This document shows positions 25,172-34,495 of a stretch of 64,000 nt of DNA, piece by piece. This stretch comes from Cognatishimia coralii (lineage in GTDB: Bacteria > Pseudomonadota > Alphaproteobacteria > Rhodobacterales > Rhodobacteraceae). Where the stretch lies: NCBI RefSeq assembly GCF_037478305.1, contig NZ_JBBGAZ010000007.1, positions 124,001 to 188,000 of the forward strand. The letters run 5' to 3'. The position numbers and the translations under genes are program-made. How positions within the stretch are numbered: position 1 is the stretch's first letter; every line of letters begins with the position of its first letter. The notes under the pieces were generated by a model. That model ran no database searches, was not told where the DNA came from, and saw only the letters and a list, made by a program, of their open reading frames with translations.

Positions 25172-26026
25172 ATGTCTGATTACAACTTTGCATATCTCGA
25201 CGAACAAACCAAACGCATGATCCGTCGTGCGATCCTCAAGGGGCTCGCGATCCCCGGCTATCAGGTGCCATTTGCCAGCCGCGAGATGCCGATGCCCTAT
25301 GGTTGGGGTACGGGGGGCGTGCAGGTCTCGGCCGCGACGCTGATGCCTGAGGACACGATGAAAGTCATCGACCAAGGCGCGGATGACACGACCAACGCGG
25401 TCTCGATCCGCAAGTTCTTTGAGAACACAGCCGAGGTGAAAACCACCACTGCGACCTCTGAGGCGACCGTCATTCAGACGCGTCACCGGATCCCCGAGGA
25501 ACCACTTTCTGAGGATCAGATCCTCGTCTATCAGGTGCCGATCCCGGAACCTCTGCGTTTTCTGGAGCCGCGCGAGACCGAGACCCGCAAGATGCACGCG
25601 CTTGAGGAATATGGCCTCATGCATGTGAAGCTTTACGAGGATATCGCCAAACACGGCCATATCGCCACGTCCTACGCCTATCCAGTGCAGGTCGAAGGGC
25701 GCTATGTGATGGACCCGTCGCCGATCCCGAAGTTTGACAATCCCAAAATGGAAATGGATGCGATCCAGCTGTTTGGGGCAGGGCGCGAGCAGCGGATCTA
25801 TGCGCTGCCGCCGCACACCAAGGTGGTCAGCCTTGATTTCGAGGATCACCCCTTTGAGGCCTCCAAGGCGGATCACGTCTGTGATCTCTGCGGCGCGACC
25901 CACAGCTATCTGGACGAGGTCATCACCGACGATGAAGGCGGGCGGATGTTTGTCTGCTCGGACACCGATTACTGCGAAAGCCGACGTGGCGAGGGCCATG
26001 TTGGACCGAAAGGAGTGGCGGCATGA
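25172..26026 (+). CDS. phnJ: Carbon-phosphorus lyase, radical SAM-type subunit PhnJ
   Basis: A 284-residue PhnJ, which splits the C-P bond of 5-phosphoribosyl-1-phosphonate using an iron-sulfur cluster and SAM. Four cysteines (237, 240, 262 and 268) keep the C-x2-C-x21-C-x5-C spacing of E. coli PhnJ (241, 244, 266, 272). The N-terminal YAYLDEQTKRMIRRAILK-like start and the GWGTGGVQVSA glycine-rich region are also present. No clear ribosome-binding site is seen before ATG 25172 apart from a weak CAGG. The gene follows a 285-nt gap, unlike the other overlapping genes. Confidence 0.94.
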   Translation: MSDYNFAYLDEQTKRMIRRAILKGLAIPGYQVPFASREMPMPYGWGTGGVQVSAATLMPEDTMKVIDQGADDTTNAVSIRKFFENTAEVKTTTATSEATVIQTRHRIPEEPLSEDQILVYQVPIPEPLRFLEPRETETRKMHALEEYGLMHVKLYEDIAKHGHIATSYAYPVQVEGRYVMDPSPIPKFDNPKMEMDAIQLFGAGREQRIYALPPHTKVVSLDFEDHPFEASKADHVCDLCGATHSYLDEVITDDEGGRMFVCSDTDYCESRRGEGHVGPKGVAA

Positions 26027-26793
26027 CACCTTTGCTCTCAGTCAAAGACGTCAGCAAATATTACGGCAACCGGATTGGCTGCGCGAATGTGGGGTTTGAC
26101 CTCTATCCCGGCGAAGTCATGGGGATTGTTGGGGAATCTGGCTCTGGCAAATCGACCCTGCTGAATTGTCTGGCCGGTCACCATGCGCCCGACACAGGCG
26201 AAGTGATCTTTGACACCCGCACCGATGGTCCGCGCGACACATTGCAAATGAGCGAACCAGAGCGCCGGATGCTGGGCCGCACCGACTGGGCCTTTGTGCA
26301 TCAACATGCGCGTGATGGGCTGCGTATGGGCGTGTCGGCTGGCGGCAATGTGGGCGAACGCCTTATGGCCGTGGGTCAACGCCACTATGGCGATATCCGC
26401 GCGCAGGCGGTGGATTGGCTGGGCCGCGTCGAGATCGACGAAGACCGAGTTGATGACCGCCCAACCGCTTTTTCCGGCGGCATGCAGCAACGACTGCAGA
26501 TTGCCCGCAACCTTGTGACCGGCCCGCGTCTGGTCTTCATGGACGAGCCGACCGGAGGCCTTGACGTCTCGGTCCAGGCACGCCTCTTGGATCTGTTGCG
26601 CGGTCTGGTGCGTGATCTTGGATTGTCGGCCATTATCGTGACCCACGACCTCGCCGTCGTACGCCTTTTGGCGGATCGCCTGATGGTGATGAAATCCGGT
26701 CATGTGGTGGAAACAGGCCTGACCGATCAGGTTCTGGATGATCCGCAACATGGCTATACCCAGCTGCTCGTCAGCTCTGATTTGCAGGTATAA
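26023..26793 (+). CDS. phnK: C-P lyase-associated ATP-binding protein PhnK
   Basis: A 256-residue ABC-type ATPase with Walker A GESGSGKST, signature FSGGMQQRLQIARNL, Walker B RLVFMDEPTGGLDVS and switch VTHDLAVV. The C-terminal GLTDQVLDDPQHGYTQLLVSS resembles the oligopeptide-transporter ATPases to which PhnK is related, but no permease belongs to it. PhnK binds PhnJ in the core complex and drives the lyase cycle. It overlaps phnJ by 4 nt. Confidence 0.92.
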   Translation: MTPLLSVKDVSKYYGNRIGCANVGFDLYPGEVMGIVGESGSGKSTLLNCLAGHHAPDTGEVIFDTRTDGPRDTLQMSEPERRMLGRTDWAFVHQHARDGLRMGVSAGGNVGERLMAVGQRHYGDIRAQAVDWLGRVEIDEDRVDDRPTAFSGGMQQRLQIARNLVTGPRLVFMDEPTGGLDVSVQARLLDLLRGLVRDLGLSAIIVTHDLAVVRLLADRLMVMKSGHVVETGLTDQVLDDPQHGYTQLLVSSDLQV

Positions 26794-26797
26794 GACG

Positions 26798-27481
26798 ATG
26801 ATTGAACTGACAAATGTCTCGAAAACCTTCACCTTGCACAACCAAGGTGGCGCCGTCCTCGAAGTCATGCGGGGCGCGAACCTGACCGTGCCAGCGGGCG
26901 AATGTGTCGCCCTGACCGGAGCCTCAGGTGCAGGCAAATCCACGCTGATGCGGATCATCTATGGCAACTATCTCGCCGCGGGTGGATCCGTGGTGGTCGG
27001 CGGCGTCGACGTCACCCAATCCGAGCCACGCGACATCCTGAAGCTGCGCCGCGAAGTGCTGGGTTACGTCAGCCAGTTCCTCCGTGTCGTGCCGCGCGTG
27101 CCAACCATCGAAGTCGTCGCCGAGCCGCTCTTGTCGCTGGGCACCCCGATGGACGAGGCCAAAGACCGTGCCGCAAGCCTCTTGCAAAAGCTCAATATCC
27201 CAGAGCCTCTGTGGTCGCTCTCGCCCACCACCTTCTCGGGCGGTGAGCAGCAACGTGTGAACATCGCACGCGGTTTTGCCCACAGCTATCCCGCGCTTTT
27301 GTTGGATGAGCCGACCGCAAGCCTTGATGCCACCAACCGCGAAATTGTGCTGGGGCTGATTGAAGAGGCCAAAGCAAATGGCACTGCCATCGTCGGCATC
27401 TTCCACGACGAGGCCGCGCGCGAGCGGGTCTGTGATCGTGAGATCGACGTCACGGGCTTCAGCCCTCTGGCGGCGGCCTAG
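26798..27481 (+). CDS. phnL: C-P lyase-associated ATP-binding protein PhnL
   Basis: A 227-residue second ABC-type subunit with Walker A GASGAGKST, signature FSGGEQQRVNIARGF, Walker B ALLLDEPTASLD and FHDEAARERVCDRE near the end. It starts at ATG 26798 (MIELTNVSKTFTL), 4 nt after the phnK stop; the longer frame from 26738 lies inside phnK. PhnL docks on PhnK in the core complex. The phnN start follows its stop with no spacer. Confidence 0.92.
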   Translation: MIELTNVSKTFTLHNQGGAVLEVMRGANLTVPAGECVALTGASGAGKSTLMRIIYGNYLAAGGSVVVGGVDVTQSEPRDILKLRREVLGYVSQFLRVVPRVPTIEVVAEPLLSLGTPMDEAKDRAASLLQKLNIPEPLWSLSPTTFSGGEQQRVNIARGFAHSYPALLLDEPTASLDATNREIVLGLIEEAKANGTAIVGIFHDEAARERVCDREIDVTGFSPLAAA

Positions 27482-28030
27482 ATGGCGGGGCGGCTCATAG
27501 CAATCGTCGGCCCCTCTGGGGTCGGCAAAGACAGCGTCATGGAGGCGCTTGCCAAAGCGCATCCACGCCTTGGGTTGGTGAAACGTGTGATCACCCGGCC
27601 AAAGGGGCTGGGCGGAGAGGACTATGAGCCCGTCTCAACCACAGAGTTTGAGAGCCGCAAAGCGCGCGGCGCGTTTGCCTTGGACTGGCCCGCGCATGGG
27701 TTGCTCTATGGCATTCCAAAGACGGTGCATGATGATCTTGCGAATGGTCAAGACTTGCTCGCGAACCTCAGCCGTGCAGTTCTGCCCGCCGCGCAAAAGG
27801 CCTTTCCGGATCTCGTGACCTTGCGTTTGACGGCCAGCGACGCGACGCTACGCGCGCGTCTGTCAGGCCGGGGTCGCGAAACCGCCGAAGATATCGAACA
27901 GCGCCTTAAGCGCGCAGATTTTCCGATGCCTGCGGGCGTCACCTATACCGATCTCAGCAATGACGGTGCGATTGATGAGACCATCGCCGCGGCCCTTGCT
28001 GTGCTCTATTCAGAGGATGTTTTGACATGA
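27482..28030 (+). CDS. phnN: Ribose 1,5-bisphosphate phosphokinase
   Basis: A 182-residue P-loop kinase of the guanylate-kinase-like fold with Walker A GPSGVGKDS near residues 9-17 and a lid-like RLSGRGRETAEDIEQRLKRA. PhnN phosphorylates ribose 1,5-bisphosphate to PRPP, completing recovery of the ribose used by C-P lyase. ATG 27482 directly follows the phnL stop. The 3' end overlaps phnM by 4 nt. The length is normal for the family. Confidence 0.9.
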   Translation: MAGRLIAIVGPSGVGKDSVMEALAKAHPRLGLVKRVITRPKGLGGEDYEPVSTTEFESRKARGAFALDWPAHGLLYGIPKTVHDDLANGQDLLANLSRAVLPAAQKAFPDLVTLRLTASDATLRARLSGRGRETAEDIEQRLKRADFPMPAGVTYTDLSNDGAIDETIAAALAVLYSEDVLT

Positions 28031-29199
28031 ACTCTCCAAGCCTGTCCCACGATGTCGATAGCGGTGTTTTCTGCCTCGCCAATGCGCAGATCGTGCTAGA
28101 GGACCGCGTTGTGTCTGGCGCGATCTATGTGGCGGAGGGCAAGATCCTTGACGTGGTCGAAGGGGGGCAATGCCCCGTCGGCGCCATTGACTGTGATCGC
28201 GACTTTATCCTGCCTGGCCTTGTCGAATTGCACACAGACAATCTTGAACGCCATATCCAGCCGCGCCCCAAGGTCGACTGGCCGCATGACGCAGCTATCC
28301 TTGCCCATGACGCAGAGCTCGCGGGCTGTGGCATCACCACGGTTTTCGATGCCATGCGGGTTGGGTCTATTCCGACAGGCAAGGGGCGCTATCTGAAATA
28401 CGCCCGCCAACTCTCGCGTGAAATGCTCGCTTTGCGGGCTGAGAATGCGTTGAAAATCAGCCACTTCCTGCATCTGCGCGCTGAGGTCTGTTCCGAGACC
28501 CTGATCGAAGAACTCAGCGAGTTCGACGAAAATGACCGTGTAGGCATCGTCAGCCTGATGGATCACACGCCGGGGCAGCGGCAGTTCCGCGACACCGAGA
28601 AGTTCAAAGCCTATGTCATGGGCAAATCCGGCATGAATGACGCGGAATACCAAGAGCATTTCGATACGCTTTTGGACCTGCGTGCCCGCCTTGGCGACAA
28701 GCACGAAACCATGACCGTCAGCGAAGCCGCGCGGTTTGGGGCGGTCTTGGCAAGCCACGATGACACCACAACTGAGCAAGTCGTGACCTCGGCAGGTCAT
28801 GGTATCCGCCTTGCGGAATTCCCCACCACAGTCGAGGCCGCGCGGGCCTGCCGCGACAATGGCATCGCGATCATGATGGGCGCGCCTAATATCATGCGCG
28901 GGGGCAGCCATTCGGGCAATGTCTCGGCACTGGAACTGGCAGAGCTGGGCCTTTTGGATATTATTTCCTCTGACTATGTGCCGGCGGCTTTGCTGCAATC
29001 GGCCTTCCGCTTGGCCAAGCTCTGGGACGACCTGCCGCGCGCGGTGAAAACCGTGACCAAAGCGCCAGCGCGGGCCTCAGGCCTAAGTGATCGCGGCACG
29101 TTCGAGCCCGGGATGCACGCTGATATGATCCGCGTTCGCACTTTGCGTTACATGCCGGTCATTCGAGGTGTTTGGAGCCACGGTCGCCAAGTGGGCTAA
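28027..29199 (+). CDS. phnM: Alpha-D-ribose 1-methylphosphonate 5-triphosphate diphosphatase
   Basis: A 390-residue amidohydrolase-superfamily enzyme. Landmarks are PGLVELHTDNLERHIQPRP, where the HxH metal motif is replaced by HTDNxxxH as usual in PhnM; DHTPGQRQFRD; VLASHDDTT; and the late ISSDYVPAALLQSAF. It removes pyrophosphate from the ribose triphosphonate before PhnJ acts. It ends the lyase operon; no T-run hairpin terminator was seen in the 59 nt before pxpB. Confidence 0.93.
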   Translation: MNSPSLSHDVDSGVFCLANAQIVLEDRVVSGAIYVAEGKILDVVEGGQCPVGAIDCDRDFILPGLVELHTDNLERHIQPRPKVDWPHDAAILAHDAELAGCGITTVFDAMRVGSIPTGKGRYLKYARQLSREMLALRAENALKISHFLHLRAEVCSETLIEELSEFDENDRVGIVSLMDHTPGQRQFRDTEKFKAYVMGKSGMNDAEYQEHFDTLLDLRARLGDKHETMTVSEAARFGAVLASHDDTTTEQVVTSAGHGIRLAEFPTTVEAARACRDNGIAIMMGAPNIMRGGSHSGNVSALELAELGLLDIISSDYVPAALLQSAFRLAKLWDDLPRAVKTVTKAPARASGLSDRGTFEPGMHADMIRVRTLRYMPVIRGVWSHGRQVG

Positions 29200-29258
29200 G
29201 CCTCTTGTAATCCGGCGCGGCGCGGGACATTTTCGGGGCGTTGCAAAGCAAGGCTCCG

Positions 29259-30008
29259 ATGTCGACGTCCACTCCTGAACAACCGGTGATTTTACCCCTT
29301 GGCCTCACGTCTTTGATTGTGCGGTTCGGGTTGACCGCGCGGCCAGAGCTGACGGTTGCGGTCCGCGCTTTTGTCGCGGATCTGACGTCAGATCCAATCG
29401 CCGGTGTTGCGCAGGTGGCGGGTTCTCTGACGACGGTCATGGTCGAGGTCGACGGTGACTCTGCCGTACGCGCAGGCGTGACCAAGGCTTTGCAAGAACG
29501 CCTTGATGCCCGTGACTGGAGTAAAGTGACGCGGCCCGACCCTTTGCGTCGCTGGACCATTCCTATCGCTTTTGGTGACGCCTATGGCCCTGATCTGACG
29601 AAAGCCGCAGGTGCTACCGGGCTGTCTGACACAGACGCGGTTGCAGAGCTATGTGCCCAAGAGGTCGAAGTCCTAACGCTGGGTTTCGCCCCGGGGCAGG
29701 CCTATCTGGGCTTTTTGCCAGAACGGTGGGATATCCCCCGAATGTCTGCGATAAACCCCTCCGTTCCCGCCGGAGCCCTGATCCTTGCCATAAGACAAGT
29801 TATTATTTTTACGAATGAAAATCCGACGGGATGGCATCACATTGGCCAGTCCGGATTTCTGCCCTTTGCCCTTGATCGCACCGAGCCAATCTTGCTGCGC
29901 GCAGGCGACGTCCTCAGGTTTGAAGCGGTTGCAAGCTCTGAGATGGCAAGCATTCTGGCCGACAATGCCGACGGTCTCGGCCGCGCGAAACTCGAGGTTT
30001 TGCGATGA
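29259..30008 (+). CDS. pxpB: 5-oxoprolinase subunit B (KipI family)
   Basis: A 249-residue protein of the KipI/allophanate-hydrolase-subunit-1 family. Signature segments are VEVLTLGFAPGQAYLGFLPERWDIPR (about residues 140-165) and TGWHHIGQSGFLPF. With PxpC and PxpA it hydrolyses 5-oxoproline to glutamate with ATP. The start ATG 29259 follows AAGG; a TTG at 29241 is an alternative. It overlaps pxpC by 4 nt. One stretch near residue 180 (ILAIRQVIIFTNENPTG) lacks the usual GGRT-type turn and is slightly divergent. Confidence 0.88.
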   Translation: MSTSTPEQPVILPLGLTSLIVRFGLTARPELTVAVRAFVADLTSDPIAGVAQVAGSLTTVMVEVDGDSAVRAGVTKALQERLDARDWSKVTRPDPLRRWTIPIAFGDAYGPDLTKAAGATGLSDTDAVAELCAQEVEVLTLGFAPGQAYLGFLPERWDIPRMSAINPSVPAGALILAIRQVIIFTNENPTGWHHIGQSGFLPFALDRTEPILLRAGDVLRFEAVASSEMASILADNADGLGRAKLEVLR

Positions 30009-31018
30009 GCGTGATTTTTCAGGGCAACGGTCCAGCCATCACGATCCAAGACCTCGGACGCCCGGGACAGATCGCAGCTGGCCTGTCGCGCGGCGGGGCG
30101 ATGGATCGTTTAGCCCTGTTTGAAGCAACGGCGCTCTTGGGGGCTCCGCAGGTCTTGCCAGCGCTGGAGATCGCAGGTTTTGGCGGCACTTTCATTTTCA
30201 AAGCCACAACCCGCATCGCGTTGACCGGCGCGCCGATGGTTGCGAGTTTGGACGGCGCGCCGCTAGCCTGGAACCAGACCCATTTGATCCCCTCTGGCGC
30301 ACGTCTGGATCTGGGTGCCTGTCGCGCAGGCAGCTACGGATATCTGACCTTCGCGGGCGGCATTGAAAGCGCCATTCATTTGGGCAGTCAGGCCGCGCAT
30401 CTGATGGCTGGGATTGGCGCGGTGCTCGCAAAGGGCGCGGAGATCACCTTTGCCCAAGATCCCGATCCTTATGCCGTTCAAATGGGTTTGACTGCGGAAA
30501 ACAGGTTTGACGGCGGCGTGTTGCATGTGGTCTCGGGCCCTCAGACCGATCTTTTTGATGCGGCGACGCAAAAGGCATTTTTTGAGGCCGAATTCACCAA
30601 ATCCAACCGCGCCAATCGGCAAGGGATTGGTTTGGATCATCCAAGCCTCAAGTTTGGTACAGATCAGGCGGCAGGGCTTGCCTCGGATTTCATCATGCAG
30701 GGTGACATTCAACAGACCGGAGACGGCGTGCCCTATGTGCTGATGGCCGAATGCCAGACCATGGGGGGCTATCCGCGCATCGGAACTGTCGTACCGGATG
30801 ATCTACCGAAACTGGCGCAGGCGCAGCCCGGAAAACCGTTTCGGTTCAAGCTGATATCTCGCAAAGAAGCCGAGGCGCGCACCAAATCTGAAGCGGATCA
30901 ACTAAGTGCGTTGCGCAGCAAAATCACTCCGGTCGTCAGAAACCCTGCCGACATGCGCGATCTTCTGAGCTATCAATTGATCAGTGGTGTCACAGCCGGA
31001 CAGGACCCGGAGGGCTAA
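30005..31018 (+). CDS. pxpC: 5-oxoprolinase subunit C (biotin-dependent carboxylase-like)
   Basis: A 337-residue KipA/allophanate-hydrolase-subunit-2 family protein. Typical segments are TIQDLGRPGQIAAGLSRGGAMD at the start, YLTFAGGI and the late VLMAECQTMGGYPRIGTVV. It forms a complex with PxpB and works with PxpA in ATP-dependent 5-oxoproline hydrolysis. It is flanked by overlapping or abutting partners, so the three form one operon. The stop TAA is followed at once by the pxpA ATG. Confidence 0.9.
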   Translation: MSVIFQGNGPAITIQDLGRPGQIAAGLSRGGAMDRLALFEATALLGAPQVLPALEIAGFGGTFIFKATTRIALTGAPMVASLDGAPLAWNQTHLIPSGARLDLGACRAGSYGYLTFAGGIESAIHLGSQAAHLMAGIGAVLAKGAEITFAQDPDPYAVQMGLTAENRFDGGVLHVVSGPQTDLFDAATQKAFFEAEFTKSNRANRQGIGLDHPSLKFGTDQAAGLASDFIMQGDIQQTGDGVPYVLMAECQTMGGYPRIGTVVPDDLPKLAQAQPGKPFRFKLISRKEAEARTKSEADQLSALRSKITPVVRNPADMRDLLSYQLISGVTAGQDPEG

Positions 31019-31774
31019 ATGGCAAAAGTAGATCTGAACGCGGATATGGGCGAAAGCTTTGGTCCATGGCCGATGGGCAATGACGCGGCTTTGTTGGGCA
31101 TTGTCACCAGCGCCAATGTGGCCTGTGGCTGGCATGCGGGTGATGCGGATACGATGGCCAAGACCATGGCCTTGGCACGGGACAATGGTGTCAACATAGG
31201 AGCACATCCGGGCTTTGCAGATCTGCAGGGTTTTGGGCGGCGGCGGATCAAACTATCCCCGAGCGAGCTGGAAAACCTCGTTATTTATCAATTGGGTGCA
31301 GCGCAGGCGACAGCGGCGGCATTGGGCACATCGTTGCGGCACCTTAAGCTGCACGGGGCTTTGGCCAATATGTGTGCCGAGGACGAGGATATGGCGCGCA
31401 CCGCTTACAGTGCGGCGCTGCGTGTGGCTCCGGAAATCGTCATTATGGCCATCGCTGCAACGGCTCAGGAACGCGCGGTTCGGGCGTTGGACTGCAACTG
31501 GGTCGGAGAAATTTTTGCCGACCGCGCCTATGAGGACAACGGTCTCTTGGTAGATCGCAGCAAGCCCGGCGCGGTGATTCATGACGAGCAAGAGGCCTCG
31601 GAGCGTATTCTGCGGATGGTCGATGAGCAGGCGCTGATCTCGCAGAATGGTGTGAAGATCCCGACGCAGGTCGATACGATCTGCCTGCATGGGGACGGAG
31701 AGACTGCGGTGCAAATCGCCCAGACCCTGCGGGATAATCTGTCAAACGCTGGCGTGGATATTCAGCCGTTCTAA
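31019..31774 (+). CDS. pxpA: 5-oxoprolinase subunit A (LamB/YcsF family)
   Basis: A 251-residue YcsF-family protein. The conserved N terminus is VDLNADMGESFGPW, with SANVACGWHAGD, GAHPGFADLQGFGRR and LKLHGALANM following. These hold the Asp/His residues of the proposed catalytic site. It is the third subunit of the bacterial 5-oxoprolinase, a housekeeping repair enzyme for spontaneously cyclised glutamine and glutamate. It starts directly after pxpC and its end overlaps the convergent MBL gene by 4 nt. Confidence 0.92.
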   Translation: MAKVDLNADMGESFGPWPMGNDAALLGIVTSANVACGWHAGDADTMAKTMALARDNGVNIGAHPGFADLQGFGRRRIKLSPSELENLVIYQLGAAQATAAALGTSLRHLKLHGALANMCAEDEDMARTAYSAALRVAPEIVIMAIAATAQERAVRALDCNWVGEIFADRAYEDNGLLVDRSKPGAVIHDEQEASERILRMVDEQALISQNGVKIPTQVDTICLHGDGETAVQIAQTLRDNLSNAGVDIQPF

Positions 31775-32571
31775 AGGTCGAAGGTCAGGCGCAAGCCGTC
31801 ATAGGCCGGAATGATATGGTCTGCGGTTTCTGCCGCGACGGTCTCGTAATTCAGATCCACATGCATATTGGTCAGAACGGCCTGTTCGGGCGCGGCGCGT
31901 TCGATCCACTCAAGGCTATTGTCCAGATGCGAATGCGACGGATGCGGCGTGCGGCGCAACGCGTCCAGGATCCAGCATTTCAGGCCCGAAATCTGCTCCC
32001 ATGCGTCGTCAGAAATCCCTGAAACATCAGGGAGATAAAAGACGTCATTCACCCGAAACCCCAGAGAGTCGATGCTTCCGTGCTCGACCTCAATCGGGGT
32101 CAGCACAATGTCACCGCCAGCACCAGACACGGTGACGTCTCCGTCAATGCCATACAGGTCCAGGATCGGGGGATACGGCGAGTTCGGCGGCTGCACAAAG
32201 GCATATCCAAATCGTGACAAAAGCGCGTCCTGCGTAGGGCCGTCGGCATAGACTTTGACCCGCTCGCGCATATTGAAAACGATCATACGCAGATCATCGA
32301 TCCCATGCACATGGTCGGCATGGGAATGGGTATAAACGACCCCGTCAATATGTCCCACATTCTCGCGCAACAACTGCTGGCGCATGTCTGGCGAGGTGTC
32401 GATCAGAACCGTGGTCTTGCCCTCAGAGGTCTCGCGTTCGATCAACAGAGAGCAGCGGGTGCGGGTGTTTTTCGGATTTTCGGGATCACAATCCCCCCAG
32501 ATGCCGCCCAGTCGCGGCACACCGCCCGAGCTGCCGCAGCCCAGAATGGTGAAGGTGATCGTCCCGCTCAT
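31771..32571 (-). CDS. MBL-fold phosphodiesterase, PhnP-like
   Basis: A 266-residue metallo-beta-lactamase-fold hydrolase. The glycine-rich N terminus TILGCGSSGGVPRLGG and the metal motif THSHADHVHGIDDLR match PhnP and the RNase Z/cyclic-phosphodiesterase branch. A second His comes in VEVEHGSI-type context and further ones in HPSHSHLDNS and TNMHVDLNY. PhnP acts on ribosyl 1,2-cyclic phosphate. In this position behind tatD it is a conserved housekeeping neighbour in Rhodobacterales, so a role in C-P lyase metabolism is possible but not implied. It overlaps tatD by 4 nt. Confidence 0.82.
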   Translation of the reverse strand: MSGTITFTILGCGSSGGVPRLGGIWGDCDPENPKNTRTRCSLLIERETSEGKTTVLIDTSPDMRQQLLRENVGHIDGVVYTHSHADHVHGIDDLRMIVFNMRERVKVYADGPTQDALLSRFGYAFVQPPNSPYPPILDLYGIDGDVTVSGAGGDIVLTPIEVEHGSIDSLGFRVNDVFYLPDVSGISDDAWEQISGLKCWILDALRRTPHPSHSHLDNSLEWIERAAPEQAVLTNMHVDLNYETVAAETADHIIPAYDGLRLTFDL

Positions 32572-33374
32572 GCAGCGCTTGCCTGCGTGAGGGTGGCTTT
32601 GGAAAACAGCCGTTCGAAATTGGCTTCGGTCTGAGCCGCGAAGTCTGCGTAGTCCATGCCAAAGACCTCGGCCCCTTTGCGCGCGGTGTGGGCCACATAA
32701 GACGGCTCATTGCGTTTGCCGCGGAAGGGCGGGGGCGCCAGATAGGGTGCGTCGGTCTCCACGAGGATGCGGTCGACGGGGGCACTGGCGAAAATATCGC
32801 GCAATTCCTGGCTTTTGGGGAAGGCGGCGATGCCGGACATGGACAGGTAGAACCCCAGATCTAAAGCGGCTTTTGCGAGCTCTGCGGAAGAGCTGAAACA
32901 ATGCATCACACAGGAATAGGGCGCATTGGCGTGCTCTTCAGCCAATATCCGCGCCATATCCTCATCGGCGGCGCGCGCATGGATGATCAGCGGCAGGCCA
33001 GTTTCTTGGGCGGCTTGGATGTGAACCCGCAGCGAGGTCTTTTGGATCTCAGCTGACTCCGCTGTGTAGTGATAATCCAGACCCGTTTCTCCAATCCCGA
33101 CAAATTTGGGATGCGATGACAGCTCCACCAGTTCTTCAACCGTCACCAATGGCTCGCTGGCTGCACTCATTGGGTGCGTGCCCGCCGCATAGAAAATCGG
33201 CGCATGCGCTTCGGCGATGGCGCGCACGGAGGGCTCGTTTTTCAGCTTCGTGCAGATCGTTACCATGCGGTGCACGCCGGCCTCTGCGGCTTTGGCAACG
33301 AAATCGCCGACTTGGCCCTCAAAGTCAGGGAAATCGAGGTGGCAATGGCTGTCAGTGATCAGTGGTTCGGACAT
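32568..33374 (-). CDS. TatD-family metal-dependent hydrolase
   Basis: A 268-residue TatD/YcfH-type TIM-barrel hydrolase. Metal ligands are in SHCHLDFP, the Glu in GIGETGLDYHY, His in LIIHARAADED and MHCFSSS, and Asp in LVETDAPYLAP. The family has 3'-5' DNA exonuclease or deoxyribonuclease activity. The ATG at 33374 overlaps the holB stop by one base (TAATG-type), so it is co-translated with the polymerase clamp-loader subunit; the longer frame from 33407 lies within holB. Confidence 0.9.
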   Translation of the reverse strand: MSEPLITDSHCHLDFPDFEGQVGDFVAKAAEAGVHRMVTICTKLKNEPSVRAIAEAHAPIFYAAGTHPMSAASEPLVTVEELVELSSHPKFVGIGETGLDYHYTAESAEIQKTSLRVHIQAAQETGLPLIIHARAADEDMARILAEEHANAPYSCVMHCFSSSAELAKAALDLGFYLSMSGIAAFPKSQELRDIFASAPVDRILVETDAPYLAPPPFRGKRNEPSYVAHTARKGAEVFGMDYADFAAQTEANFERLFSKATLTQASAA

Positions 33375-34495
33375 TAAAAACGCTGCGCGGTTTGTTGGAT
33401 CTTCCAAACCGTATCAAGCACCAAAGCGGCAGGGTCAAGGTTCACCGACTTGCCGTGACGGCTCCGCGCAGAGATTTCCTGCGCCACATCCGCCCAGGCC
33501 CGCGCCTGTGCCGGGTTTTTGGACAGGTTTGCCAGCACTTGTGCTTCATTGGGGGCAGCTTCGATTTGCGGCACTTGTCCTGTTGCGCCGACCCGTACGA
33601 GGCGCAGCAATAGCAGGTCGATGAGGTTCAGCAGATGATCCAGCCGATCCTGCTGACCCGGCATCGCGGCACTTTCCGCCAATGCCATCGCCGCTTGCCT
33701 GTCGGGGCGCGGCATGCCTGCAAAAAGCGCCACCAATTGCGCGTAAATTTCCGTCCCGCCCGACTGCGCCAAACGGATCGCTTCCCCGACCGAGCCCCCG
33801 GCGAGTTCAGCGAGCTCTGGCGAGGCAGGCTCGCCCGGATCGGCCTGTTCCAATGCGCGCGCCATGTCGGCAGGCGACAAAGGCGCAAGACGCAGCTCGC
33901 GACAGCGGCTGCGGATCGTGGGCAAAAGGCGTGAAGGCTGGTGGCTGATCAGCAAAAGCGTGGTGTTAGCGGGGGGCTCTTCGAGCAGCTTCAAGAGCGC
34001 ATTGGCAGCTGAGACGTTCATCTCATCGGCGCTGTCGACAATCACGACGCGATGGCCGCCGTCGGCTGCTGACAAAGAAAAGAAGTTCTTAAGCCGCCGG
34101 ACTTCGTCCACAGTGATCTGGGCTTTGAATTTCTTGGTTTTCTCGTCATAGGGCCGTTTGACTGTCACAAGACCGGGCTCCGAGCCCGCCTGAATGCGAC
34201 GTGCAACCGGATGCTCTGGATCAATCGCGAGCGAGGTCGTGGCAGGGGGGGCACCAAAGAGGCTATCACCGTCGTCCTTGGGCGTTGCGATCAGAAAGCG
34301 CGCGATCTGCCAGGCCAAAGTGGCCTTGCCGATCCCGCGCGGTCCCGTGATGAGCCAGCCGTGGTGCAGACGGCCTGCGTTGAAGACGTCTAGGAACCCG
34401 CGTTCTGCCGCCTCTTGCCCAAAGATCATCGCCGTCTCACGCGGGTGAGGCGCACCGTCGATCTGGTCGGATTGGGGCAGGGCGTCGTCAGTCAT
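33374..34495 (-). CDS. holB: DNA polymerase III subunit delta'
   Basis: A 373-residue clamp-loader delta' subunit. The AAA+ domain has a modified P-loop, TGPRGIGKATLAWQIARF, followed by VVIVDSADEMN (Walker B region) and the sensor-1 segment LLISHQPSRLLPTIRSRCRELRL. The C-terminal collar helices follow. It works in the clamp loader that places the sliding clamp on DNA. It overlaps tmk by 8 nt and tatD by 1 nt, forming the tmk-holB-tatD set found in many Gram-negative bacteria. Confidence 0.93.
   Translation of the reverse strand: MTDDALPQSDQIDGAPHPRETAMIFGQEAAERGFLDVFNAGRLHHGWLITGPRGIGKATLAWQIARFLIATPKDDGDSLFGAPPATTSLAIDPEHPVARRIQAGSEPGLVTVKRPYDEKTKKFKAQITVDEVRRLKNFFSLSAADGGHRVVIVDSADEMNVSAANALLKLLEEPPANTTLLLISHQPSRLLPTIRSRCRELRLAPLSPADMARALEQADPGEPASPELAELAGGSVGEAIRLAQSGGTEIYAQLVALFAGMPRPDRQAAMALAESAAMPGQQDRLDHLLNLIDLLLLRLVRVGATGQVPQIEAAPNEAQVLANLSKNPAQARAWADVAQEISARSRHGKSVNLDPAALVLDTVWKIQQTAQRF

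Noticed and set aside
24883..25179. A 98-codon plus-strand frame whose ATG overlaps the phnI stop (ATGA).
   Set aside because: Its translation is low-complexity Arg/Val/Ser with no domain or membrane segment, while the opposite strand over the same bases has a ribosome-binding site, a membrane span and a coherent composition.
31771..32571. Assigning the MBL gene as phnP of the C-P lyase pathway.
   Set aside because: The motif fits, but it belongs to the tatD-holB-tmk housekeeping block on the other strand, separated from phnM by three pxp genes; family name kept, pathway role not claimed.
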